DNA of 64,000 nucleotides, from the NCBI RefSeq assembly GCF_003331145.1, contig NZ_QLVE01000024.1, forward strand, positions 1 to 64,000, in the 5' to 3' direction. A program made the position numbers and the translations under genes. Shown one piece after another: positions 25,354 to 33,143 of the stretch (the first letter of the stretch is position 1; each line of letters begins with the position of its first letter). This DNA is from Exiguobacterium sp. TNDT2. Lineage in GTDB: Bacteria; Bacillota; Bacilli; Exiguobacteriales; Exiguobacteriaceae. The notes under the pieces are model-generated. The model worked only from the letters and a program-made list of their open reading frames with translations, did not search any database and was not told the DNA's origin.

Positions 25354-25635
25354 TTAAGAATCAGTGTCCATTTGCGCGAGACCGGCTTCTAATATCTGTT
25401 TTGCCCGTTTCATAGCTTTGTACTCTTCCGTCGTCATCAATCGGACGAGTGACCATCCACCTAGCCACATCAAGGATTTGATATATCCTTTCGAGATTGG
25501 GACCTGGGACGAGTCGCAACATGTACGGTCACAAAATACGAGAATCGCTGTCTCATACTCTTCGCGATAGAGACGGTCAAACTTACAGTCTTTGACGAAC
25601 TGTTCAAATCCGCAATAGCTACATTTTACAATCAA
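25354..25635 (-). CDS. Small Cys-rich protein, function unknown
   Basis: 93 residues from a TTG start with GAGGTGA 8 nt upstream. An N-terminal CxxC (CSYCGF) and a CDRTCCDS stretch could form a zinc site. The rest is partly hydrophobic (GYIKSLMWLGGWSLVRLM) and ends in a helical tail. No family recognised; single gene. Confidence 0.5.
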   Translation of the reverse strand: MIVKCSYCGFEQFVKDCKFDRLYREEYETAILVFCDRTCCDSSQVPISKGYIKSLMWLGGWSLVRLMTTEEYKAMKRAKQILEAGLAQMDTDS

Positions 25636-25803
25636 GGGAAGTCACCTCGTATTCATAAGTTTAGAGTCATCCTAGACATCTCAAAAAAGCGTTCGTTATT
25701 CAATTCCCGATTTCTATTTCTAAACCTGGTCAATTATTGTTTATCCCATGAACATTTGAGGAATAAGCATATCATCTATGTCAATGAAGGAAGGTGTCCT
25801 CTT

Positions 25804-27015
25804 GTGACTTGTCCCCACTGCGGAACGAAGACCCGCTCAAAAACTACCGTTTGTCCGACGTGCGGCCATCGTCCGCGTCGCATAAAATGGATGGCTATCC
25901 CGATCGCCCTAGCAATCATCGCATTCGTCTCGTTTTTAACGAACGCCTATTTTACCGACAGCCCGCGCTCGAGCGAATCGCTCGCCGACAAAGTCGATTT
26001 GAACATCACGGAAGAGACGGTCTCGGCCGACAATGCCAAAGCCGTCGACCTTGAGGCGCTACAAGACAGCCTTTATACAATTGGAACGGGCTCCGGGTTT
26101 TTAATCAGCCCACAAGACGTATTGACGGCAGCCTATAACGTCGCGGGGATTACCCGTGTCACATTAAAACAAGGCGGCAAGACAGTGAATGGAACCGTCG
26201 TCGGACGGACCGACGCCATCGCCGTCATCCGCATCGAAAAAGTGAAAGCACCTCCGTTCTCGTTCAGCCATGCGATTGTCGGATCGGACGAATCCGTGGT
26301 GACCCTCACACCGGATGAACAGATTGAAGGAACGCTCACGTTCGAAGAAGACAGTTATAAGCGGGAGTTCGATTTACCGAACCGCGCCATCGGCAGCCCG
26401 ATCGTCACGGCCAGTGGCCGTGTACTCGGCATTCATTTGGCGACGAAGACGCTCCCGGTCGCGCTGTTCGAACAAGACGTCCTGTCATTCCTTGAGTCGG
26501 ACACACCAGCCCCGCCACCGACGACGAAACGGAGTGCGCCGGCCGCTGAACTCGCACCGGTCGCACCGATCACACCGGTCCCGAAACGTGAGGACCCGGT
26601 CGAACCAGCTCCGGCTCCCGAACCGGAACCAGCGCCAGTTCCTGAACCAGAAGCAGCTCCTGAAACACCGGAACCGACCGAGCCTCCTGTCGAAGAGCCG
26701 GCACCGGTCGAAGAAGAACCTCCAGCCGAACCGGAACAACCGGCCGAAGAACCCGAGACGCCTCCTGTCACGGAGCAACCGGCCGAGCCCGATGTTCCCG
26801 TGACCGAACCAGCCGAACCGGTCGAGCCGGAACAACCGGCTACTCAAGACAAAGAAGCGGAAGCGACGGCGCCGGTCAAGAAACAAGACAAGCCGAAACC
26901 AACTGCTACACCTGACAAGAAAGAGAAGCCTCCCGTCGCCAAGGAGAAACCGGTCGCCGAAGAAACGGCCGAAGACGAGCCGACGGAAGACGAAGAAAGC
27001 ACGTCATCTGAGTGA
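25804..27015 (+). CDS. Zinc-ribbon, membrane-anchored degenerate trypsin-like protein with Pro/Glu-rich tail
   Basis: 404 residues from the GTG at 25804, which has AAGGAAGG 9 nt upstream; an ATG at 25756 lacks such a site. Order: zinc ribbon with two CxxC pairs (1-20), one membrane segment (about 28-47), a trypsin/HtrA-like domain (about 80-225), then about 170 residues rich in PEPAP-type repeats. The protease triad is lost: HtrA-like TNAHVV is AAYNVAG (no His), and the GNSGGP loop is RAIGSP (no Ser). Only the Asp in GRTDAIAVI remains. It is likely a nonenzymatic binding or sensing protein. The tail could span the cell wall. Confidence 0.75.
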   Translation: MTCPHCGTKTRSKTTVCPTCGHRPRRIKWMAIPIALAIIAFVSFLTNAYFTDSPRSSESLADKVDLNITEETVSADNAKAVDLEALQDSLYTIGTGSGFLISPQDVLTAAYNVAGITRVTLKQGGKTVNGTVVGRTDAIAVIRIEKVKAPPFSFSHAIVGSDESVVTLTPDEQIEGTLTFEEDSYKREFDLPNRAIGSPIVTASGRVLGIHLATKTLPVALFEQDVLSFLESDTPAPPPTTKRSAPAAELAPVAPITPVPKREDPVEPAPAPEPEPAPVPEPEAAPETPEPTEPPVEEPAPVEEEPPAEPEQPAEEPETPPVTEQPAEPDVPVTEPAEPVEPEQPATQDKEAEATAPVKKQDKPKPTATPDKKEKPPVAKEKPVAEETAEDEPTEDEESTSSE

Positions 27016-27028
27016 TGACGTGCTTTTT
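26998..27028 (+). terminator. Terminator overlapping the stop of the zinc-ribbon gene
   Basis: 11-bp perfect stem (26998-27008 with 27013-27023) and TTTTT tail. The stop codon lies in the loop. Confidence 0.88.
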
Positions 27029-27192
27029 CACGTGTCTTTTCGAGTACGCCGCTGTATGTTCCCCACCGCGGCTCCGAATAGGAGCAGGATGATCGACAAC
27101 ATCCAAAACGGCATCACGTCCTGCAACAACCAGACGATCAGCGCACTGATGGCGATGACGACACCCATCCACAAAAAATTCGACTGTCCCAT
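27028..27192 (-). CDS. Small two-helix membrane protein
   Basis: 54 residues from ATG 27192 with GAGGTGA 6 nt upstream; two membrane helices (about 6-24 and 26-43) and a basic tail (QRRTRK). Function unknown. Confidence 0.55.
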   Translation of the reverse strand: MGQSNFLWMGVVIAISALIVWLLQDVMPFWMLSIILLLFGAAVGNIQRRTRKDT

Positions 27193-27211
27193 TCGTTTCA
27201 CCTCGAGACTA

Positions 27212-27439
27212 TCATAGCACATCAATCCGATGCGCCGTCGCCTGGGGCGGCAGCGAGCGGGTCATCTTCTCATCGTGCTCGACGCGCACGTATTGCCCGA
27301 CGGCGAGCGGCGTCTCATCTTCTCGAAGCGGCTCCACCCAATGAAACACGATGCCATCAAACGGCTCGGCGTCCACGTTCGGTGCGACCCGAATCCGCGT
27401 CGGCTCGAGCTCGACGATATAGCCTGTGAACGTGACCAT
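27212..27439 (-). CDS. DUF3221-like small protein
   Basis: 75 residues from ATG 27439 with GGAGGA about 6 nt upstream. The sequence GYIVELEPTRIRVAPNV, then a GIVFHWVEPL and VGQYVRVEHD pattern, is like the OB-fold DUF3221 (YobA-like) proteins. Those are often lipoproteins, but this one has no signal sequence. It ends 19 nt before the small membrane gene at 27028. Function unknown. Confidence 0.5.
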   Translation of the reverse strand: MVTFTGYIVELEPTRIRVAPNVDAEPFDGIVFHWVEPLREDETPLAVGQYVRVEHDEKMTRSLPPQATAHRIDVL

Positions 27440-27564
27440 CTCCATTCCTCCATTTCTTCGGAAAACCTTTCCTTTTTCTTTTCCCATTTCTTGAAAAAAA
27501 TCTACTCGTCCAATCGATTGCCCGGTATAATGAAGCCACACTCATTTACTTGGGAGGAACTTTT

Positions 27565-28449
27565 ATGAAGCACACCATTGATTTACATCATCCAGACTTT
27601 CAGCGCACCTTCCTCGAGATGATGCTCCTTGAAGAAATGATTGATGATTATAATGCTGAAGCAATCGAATCGCTCGTCGTCCGCGGCGAGACGAACTTTC
27701 CTGAGGACCCGTTTTTCCCGGCGATGCGGGCGTATCCGCTCATCCGTGAAGGCGAGTTCGGCCGGGCCCGTGACGTGCTCGAAGCCGCGAGCATGAAAGG
27801 CGACCATTATATGATTCACTGCCTCCACGGCATCTTGAGCGACGACACGAATTTCTTGTTCGAGGCCGAGCAGCATTTCCTTCGTGCCGTCGAACGCTAT
27901 CCGGACGTGCCGATCGTCCAGCGCGCCATCGCCGTCCATTACTTCAAGCGCAAGTTTCACGGAGAGGCCGGTCTTCACTTGATGCATTACGTCCGGCTCG
28001 CCGGATTCAACGAAGAGACGGTGCCGATGTTGCTCGACTTTTTCCAAGTGTTCGATGAGATCCCGCTCGAGATGAATGACGATTTGCTCAAGGCGGCCAT
28101 CGGGTACTTGAACGCGAACCCGCGCAACCCGCACGCCCACTCGCTCTACGCGTCCATCTGTAGCCATCGGGTCGAGATGCTCATCAAGCGCTTGCCAGAA
28201 GACAACCATCAGCTTGACGATGAGACGATCGCGATGTTGCTCGAGGTCGAAGAGCACGGCATGTGGAGCGCGACGTATGACGACAGCGAGGACCATATGT
28301 TCCGCGCCATGTTCGCCGATTATATCGACAACGTCGTCTTGCCGAACACATCACGTCTCTATGTATACCGCTTGCGTCTCCGCTATTGGTATCACCGGCT
28401 CACGCACCGCTTGACCGGGGGCTACGGGGATTCGATGCGTTCGTCGTAA
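27565..28449 (+). CDS. Uncharacterised helical (TPR-like) protein
   Basis: 294 residues, soluble, no signal peptide. The middle part (residues about 55-150) has repeated helical pairs of about 34 residues (REGEFGRARDVLEAASMKGD, FEAEQHFLRAVERYPDVPIV), suggesting TPR repeats. ATG with GGGAGGA 7 nt upstream; a TATAAT -10-like box is at 27526-27531 without a clear -35. Followed by a terminator. No family recognised. Confidence 0.65.
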   Translation: MKHTIDLHHPDFQRTFLEMMLLEEMIDDYNAEAIESLVVRGETNFPEDPFFPAMRAYPLIREGEFGRARDVLEAASMKGDHYMIHCLHGILSDDTNFLFEAEQHFLRAVERYPDVPIVQRAIAVHYFKRKFHGEAGLHLMHYVRLAGFNEETVPMLLDFFQVFDEIPLEMNDDLLKAAIGYLNANPRNPHAHSLYASICSHRVEMLIKRLPEDNHQLDDETIAMLLEVEEHGMWSATYDDSEDHMFRAMFADYIDNVVLPNTSRLYVYRLRLRYWYHRLTHRLTGGYGDSMRSS

Positions 28450-28457
28450 GTGTAAAT

Positions 28458-28494
28458 AAACAGCCCGAACTCTTTAAAAGGGTTCGGGCTGTTT
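28458..28494. terminator. Bidirectional terminator
   Basis: 13-bp stem AAACAGCCCGAAC/GTTCGGGCTGTTT with an 11-nt loop; short T runs on both strands. It lies between the convergent genes at 27565 and 28517. Confidence 0.75.
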
Positions 28495-28516
28495 GCTGAT
28501 GTATTCTTTGATATCG

Positions 28517-28774
28517 TTAACGCCCCACCAAACCCTTGAACGTACGATCGTGCCGTTCCATGATTCGTTCCATTTCGTGAGAAAAGTTTGCATCGATATC
28601 CGTTTGTCGTGCGTCCTCAATCGGTCGAATCATGATGCCCGCATCTATCGTCAATATCGAGACTTCGTCACCCACATCTAACTTCAATTGTCGCAACACA
28701 TTCGTTGGAATAGGGATGCAAATGGAGTCGCCATGCTTGATTAATCTTTTCTCATATTGCTTTTGCTCATCCAT
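28517..28774 (-). CDS. AbrB/MazE-type DNA-binding protein, orphan antitoxin-like
   Basis: 85 residues from ATG 28774, with GGGAGTGA upstream. The swapped-hairpin AbrB/MazE domain is visible (KRLIKHGDSICIPIPTNVLR, LKLDVGDEVSILTIDAGIMI). Such domains are typical of MazE antitoxins. No toxin frame follows: the bidirectional terminator begins 23 nt after the stop codon. It may be an orphan antitoxin or a small transition-state type regulator. Confidence 0.7.
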   Translation of the reverse strand: MDEQKQYEKRLIKHGDSICIPIPTNVLRQLKLDVGDEVSILTIDAGIMIRPIEDARQTDIDANFSHEMERIMERHDRTFKGLVGR

Positions 28775-28867
28775 ACTATCACTCCCATTGAACACGTCTC
28801 ATACACAATGTATGTGCCTAATATATCTCACATGACTCCTCAGAGCACAATCACTTCATCTACTTAC

Positions 28868-29617
28868 TTACCCCATATACGGATGAATCGGACCACGCAA
28901 CTCGAACGAGTAGTCCTCGTGATTGACGATGCCGACGACTTGATCGCTCTCGAGCAGTTGCACTAAGAATTCGGCCATCTCTTCGGCCGTATGATACTTC
29001 TCGACGTTTTGGCTATAGTCGAAGTCGTCCTCTTCGCGGGCACGGTTCGCAAAGCCCGTCTCCGTAGCGGCCGGCGCCAGCACTTTCACCCGCAGCTTGT
29101 CCCCGTCGTTCATGAGCTCACGGGCGAGCCCTTCCGTGTACGCACTGACGAAGAATTTCGTCGCACTATACGTGACGCCTTTTTTGGCGATGTGATAGCC
29201 GACGACCGATGCGACGTTCAACAGCGTCGCCCCTTCGACGTTATGATAGTCGCGGACGTATAGGCTCGACAGTACCGTCAACGCCTCCACGTTCAAGCGG
29301 ATCATGTTCTCGATTTTCCCGACCTCGACGTCTTTTACGAGATTCGAGTCCCCGAACCCGGCGTTATTGACCCACGTCTCGATGTCGAGATCGGCGAGCG
29401 ATTCATACAGCCCGTATACGTTCTCGCTGTATGACAAGTCTTTCGCCTTGATGATGACGTCACTCTTCGGTGAGATCGATTTGATCTCGCTTCGCAACTT
29501 CTCGAGCTCGTCGTGGCGGCGTGCCACGAGCACGAGCGACTTCCCTTGCTTGGCGAACTGTTTCGCCGCTTCATAGCCAATGCCTGAACTTGCCCCGGTG
29601 ATGACGGTATATTTCAT
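28868..29617 (-). CDS. Short-chain dehydrogenase/reductase
   Basis: 249 residues, classical SDR. Cofactor motif TGASSGIG at 7-14, NNAG near 86, catalytic Ser in LLNVASVVG and YSATK (Tyr-x-x-x-Lys). An arginine after the first strand (VARRHDE) suggests NADP(H). Start ATG 29617 with AAAAGGGGA 8 nt upstream; longer in-frame extensions upstream lack support. Substrate unknown. No partner genes. Confidence 0.85.
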   Translation of the reverse strand: MKYTVITGASSGIGYEAAKQFAKQGKSLVLVARRHDELEKLRSEIKSISPKSDVIIKAKDLSYSENVYGLYESLADLDIETWVNNAGFGDSNLVKDVEVGKIENMIRLNVEALTVLSSLYVRDYHNVEGATLLNVASVVGYHIAKKGVTYSATKFFVSAYTEGLARELMNDGDKLRVKVLAPAATETGFANRAREEDDFDYSQNVEKYHTAEEMAEFLVQLLESDQVVGIVNHEDYSFELRGPIHPYMG

Positions 29618-29701
29618 GATGTGTCCCCTTTTCACTGTAGTCGAGATGTTGTCTCTCTTCCACAATTCCCGTAACGCCGTCCCCTCAATCCTTGGAACAC
29701 G

Positions 29702-29738
29702 CAAAAACCGTCCTTCCCTAGAACAGGAAAGGACGGTC
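29702..29738 (-). terminator. Terminator of the truncated chemoreceptor gene
   Basis: 12-bp stem with one mismatch (29707-29718, 29726-29737), minus-strand TTTTTG tail. Confidence 0.88.
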
Positions 29739-29742
29739 CCCA

Positions 29743-31044
29743 TTACGTTTGGAAACGTCCGATGAGCGTCTGCAAGTCTCCGGTCATATTACCGAGCGAC
29801 TCGGCGACGCCGTTCAACTCTTGAATCATCGCGAGCTGGGCGTCGGCCGTCTCCCCGACGCTGCGCATCGTCTCGGCCATGCCTTCACTGTCACTCGCCA
29901 TATGGATCGCCGCTGTCGCGACTTGTTTCGTCGTTGTCGCAATCTCGTTCGAGGCGACGCGGATTTGTTCCGTGTTCTCGACCGAGGCGTGCAATTGCCC
30001 GACGATCTGTTGGAACGATGCCGTCGCTTCTTCAAGCAGCGCCGTGTTCGTTTCGACGCGACGGGCACTGATGGCGTGACGTTCGAGCACCGCGTTCGAT
30101 TGCGCTTGAATCGACTCGATCAAGCCGGCGATCTGAGACGCCGATTGTTTCGACTGTTCCGCAAGTTTCCGTACTTCTTCAGCGACGACGGCGAAGCCTT
30201 TCCCTTGCTCCCCGGCCCGGGCCGCTTCGATGGCCGCGTTCAAGGCGAGCAGGTTCGTCTGGTCGGTGATCGACTGGATGACCTCAGTGATGAGGGCGAT
30301 TTCGTCTGACTGCTGTTTGAGCGCCGTGATTGACTGGCCGGTCATGACCGTCTCGGATTCGAGTGCGAGTACTTCTTGTTTCGCTTGTTGAATCGTCTGT
30401 TCGCCGCGTTCAGCGAGCGCTAAGCTCGTCTGGACGTCTTGGCTGATCGTCCCGATCGAGGTCGCGATCCGTTCGACACCCTCATCGGCCGCCGCGACCG
30501 CTTGTCCGCTTTTCGAGGCAGCCGCCGCTTGATTGATCGTCTCACTGACGACTTGTTCGATCATCCGTGTCGTCTCTTCTGTCTGCGACGACATCTCTTC
30601 TGTGCTCGCATACAGTTCTTCTGACTGGGCCGTAATCTCTTGGGCATTCCGAGTCACTTCGTCGATGAGTTCACGAAGGTTGCCTTTCATCTGGTTGAAG
30701 CCAAGCATCAGCTCACCGATTTCATCGCGTGTGAGTACTTCAAGATTAGCGCGCGTCAAATCACCATCGGCGACGATGCCGACCTCGTCCGACAGTTGTC
30801 GGAGCGGGACCGTGACCATGCGTTGGAGCATATATCCGGCGGCGAGCGTCAACAAGAAAATGATGACGGCAATCACCGTAGAGGTCATGAAGGCACGTTC
30901 GCCCCGACTTTCAAGTTGTGCTTGTTTCGCCAACATCGCGGCTTCCGATTCGGCTTGCATCGCCTCGCCCGACTCGATGATCGATGCCGTCACATCCGGC
31001 ATCAACCGGAGCGCGAGCGAGGAACTCGTCCTCTCCCACCTCAA
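29743..31044 (-). pseudogene. Methyl-accepting chemotaxis protein, N-terminally truncated
   Basis: 433 codons. It has one membrane segment (about 53-72), a HAMP domain, and a complete cytoplasmic signalling domain with the tip sequence [37 protein letters not shown] (split here). The first 50 residues look like only the last helix of a four-helix-bundle sensor, so the first membrane segment and most of the ligand domain are absent. The frame opens with TTG at 31044 in a poor context, and the 120 bases upstream do not encode the missing part. Either a deletion remnant or an unusual short receptor. Confidence 0.65.
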
Positions 31045-31164
31045 TTTCTTTCTATTTGTGAATCACATGGTTTCTATCGGTCGATGCCAAATGATTTCCA
31101 TATATGTTTATCACTTCAGGACGGATTGACCTTATTTACAAAATTTTTGTTCCAATTTTTGTAA

Positions 31165-31194
31165 CAAAAAAGACCACAGCACAAGGCTGCGGCC
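31165..31194 (-). terminator. Terminator of the chemoreceptor gene at 31200
   Basis: 9-bp stem with G-T pairs (31172-31180, 31186-31194) and minus-strand TTTTTT tail. Confidence 0.8.
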
Positions 31195-31199
31195 TACCC

Positions 31200-33023
31200 T
31201 CATAATTTGAATTGTGACACGCGATTCGACAGTTCGACCGCGCGCTGTTCGGTCTCTTGCATCCGTGTCTGGACGTCACTGAACCGTTCGACGGACAGCT
31301 GGACCTTCTCCGAGATCGATTGTGTCCCGTCCGCCCCTTCGGTCACGGTCGTCGCGACTTCCTGGATGACGTGGAGGATGCTATCGGTCATATGACGAAG
31401 TTGGAGCGCGTTCGCCTCGAACGTCTCTGCCGTCTGTCCGAACACATTCGCATCCGCCTCGTATTGCGTAGCCGACTCCTCGAGCCGGTCGTAATCGGCG
31501 AGGACTTTCGTATCGAGGAACGTCAACATATCCGCCGAGCTCGTATTGAGCCGGGCGACCGAATCGATGACCGTGTGCGACACCGCTTGAATCTCGTTCA
31601 CCGTCTGGCGCGAGTTCTCGGCGAGCTTGCGAATCTCCGAGGCGACGACCGCGAAGCCACGACCGGCGTCGCCGGCCCGGGCCGCCTCGATCGATGCGTT
31701 CAAGGCGAGCAAGTTTGTCTGGTCGGCGATCGTGAGGATGGCACTCGTCAAGACACGGATCTGTTCGACCGACTGCGCCCCTTTGATGGCGTCGTCGAGC
31801 TCGATGCGTTTTTGTTCGATGATGGCGTTCGCTTCCGTCTTCGATGCGACGGCTTGTTCACGCATAGCGTGGGCCCGACGCTCGACATCACCCGCTTTTT
31901 GGGCGCTCTCGTTCGAGAGGTCGACAATCGTGTCGATGGAGCTGCCCATCTCGACCGTCGACGCGCTCATCTCTTGCGACGATGCGGCCGTCTCTTCCAT
32001 GCCGGCCGTCAGTTCCTCGACCGTGCCTGACGTCTCTTCCATATAACGGCTCAGTTCGGTCACTTCCGTCGCCACTTCGTTTGACGAGACGAGGACGACT
32101 TTTGCCGTCTTGTCGACGTCGATCATGATGTCACGGAGCGTGGCGAGGAATGTATTGAACGAGCGACTCACTTGCGCGATCTCATCGTTCGATGTGATCG
32201 GGATGGCCATCGTCAAGTCGCCGCCTTGTGAGGCCAACTCCTCAAACTTCTTTTGAAGCACGCGCATCGGTTTGATGATCGAGCGCAGTAAGCTCAGTCC
32301 AAGGAGCAATAAAAGTACGACCGCACCGATCGTCACCGCGAGCAGTGCGATCAGCGACTGCCCGAACTCGCGTTCCATGTCGGCCCCGACACGCTGTGAC
32401 CCTTCTGAATTATAAGCCACGAGCTCGGTCAAGCGCTGCGTGAAGTTATCATATGTCGATTGGGACTGGGCCTCATAATACGAGCGGGCCATCCCGTTGT
32501 TGCCGGACGTGCTGAACGTGAGCATATTATCTGACACGCGTTGATACATCTCCCACTGCCGGCTGAAGTTGGCGAACAACTCTCTGTCTGTCTCGCCGGA
32601 TGCCGTCTGTTCATATTTCGGGGCGATCTCATTGATCCGTGTCCGAATATCTTGCATTCTCGTCGTCAGCTCTTCTTTCGCGGCCGCATCTTCGGTCACG
32701 ATGTGTTCAAGTTCGAGCGCGCGATAGTTCGCCGCGAGCGTGTTCAGCTCATGGGCGTAGTCGAGCCCTTTGTTCCAGTTATTGACGATATCATCGCCTT
32801 GCCGGTTCGCATCGGCAAGTGACAAAAGTGAATACCCGCCGACACCCGCGACCATGATGAGGGCGAGGATGACGAGTCCCCACAGCTTTTGACGGATGGT
32901 CAGGTTCTTGCCTACTCCCTGCCTCCTTTTGTGCGTGCTCGGTTTTCGCCGCTTCGGTTCCCGTTGAAAGCGCCGGACGTCTAATCGGCTCAGCGCCGCT
33001 TGCCACTTCTGTTTCATTGACAT
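31200..33023 (-). CDS. Methyl-accepting chemotaxis protein
   Basis: 607 residues from ATG 33023 with GAGGGGAA upstream. A basic cytoplasmic N-terminus ([11 protein letters not shown]) of about 45 residues, unusual for the family, precedes membrane segment 1 (about 51-70). A four-helix-bundle extracellular sensor follows to about 225, then membrane segment 2, a HAMP domain and the signalling domain with [18 protein letters not shown]. It would report an unknown chemical stimulus to CheA/CheW. It lies next to the truncated receptor at 29743, in the same orientation, each with its own terminator. Confidence 0.88.
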   Translation of the reverse strand: MSMKQKWQAALSRLDVRRFQREPKRRKPSTHKRRQGVGKNLTIRQKLWGLVILALIMVAGVGGYSLLSLADANRQGDDIVNNWNKGLDYAHELNTLAANYRALELEHIVTEDAAAKEELTTRMQDIRTRINEIAPKYEQTASGETDRELFANFSRQWEMYQRVSDNMLTFSTSGNNGMARSYYEAQSQSTYDNFTQRLTELVAYNSEGSQRVGADMEREFGQSLIALLAVTIGAVVLLLLLGLSLLRSIIKPMRVLQKKFEELASQGGDLTMAIPITSNDEIAQVSRSFNTFLATLRDIMIDVDKTAKVVLVSSNEVATEVTELSRYMEETSGTVEELTAGMEETAASSQEMSASTVEMGSSIDTIVDLSNESAQKAGDVERRAHAMREQAVASKTEANAIIEQKRIELDDAIKGAQSVEQIRVLTSAILTIADQTNLLALNASIEAARAGDAGRGFAVVASEIRKLAENSRQTVNEIQAVSHTVIDSVARLNTSSADMLTFLDTKVLADYDRLEESATQYEADANVFGQTAETFEANALQLRHMTDSILHVIQEVATTVTEGADGTQSISEKVQLSVERFSDVQTRMQETEQRAVELSNRVSQFKL

Positions 33024-33102
33024 ATGTATGTTCCCCTCTCGCATGCAACGTTTCTTCATATATCGTCGCCACATGTGAAAAGTTTTAGGAGATTGACCAA
33101 AA

Positions 33103-33133
33103 TAAAAAAAGATGACTGAAAACTCAGTCACCT
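33103..33133 (-). terminator. Terminator of the large Ig-repeat gene
   Basis: 9-bp stem (33111-33119, 33124-33132) and minus-strand seven-T tail. Confidence 0.88.
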
Positions 33134-33143
33134 TCTCGCTTCA

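Noticed and set aside
25150-25392. 80-codon plus-strand frame after module copy 2
   Set aside because: No ribosome binding site and overlap with a better-supported convergent gene; kept only as a possible remnant.
26580-26860. CRISPR-like or tandem DNA repeat in the Pro/Glu-rich coding region
   Set aside because: Repetition comes from degenerate PEP-type codons without regular repeat and spacer lengths.
27583-28296. 237-codon minus-strand frame opposite the TPR-like gene
   Set aside because: Shadow frame; the plus strand has a ribosome binding site and terminator.
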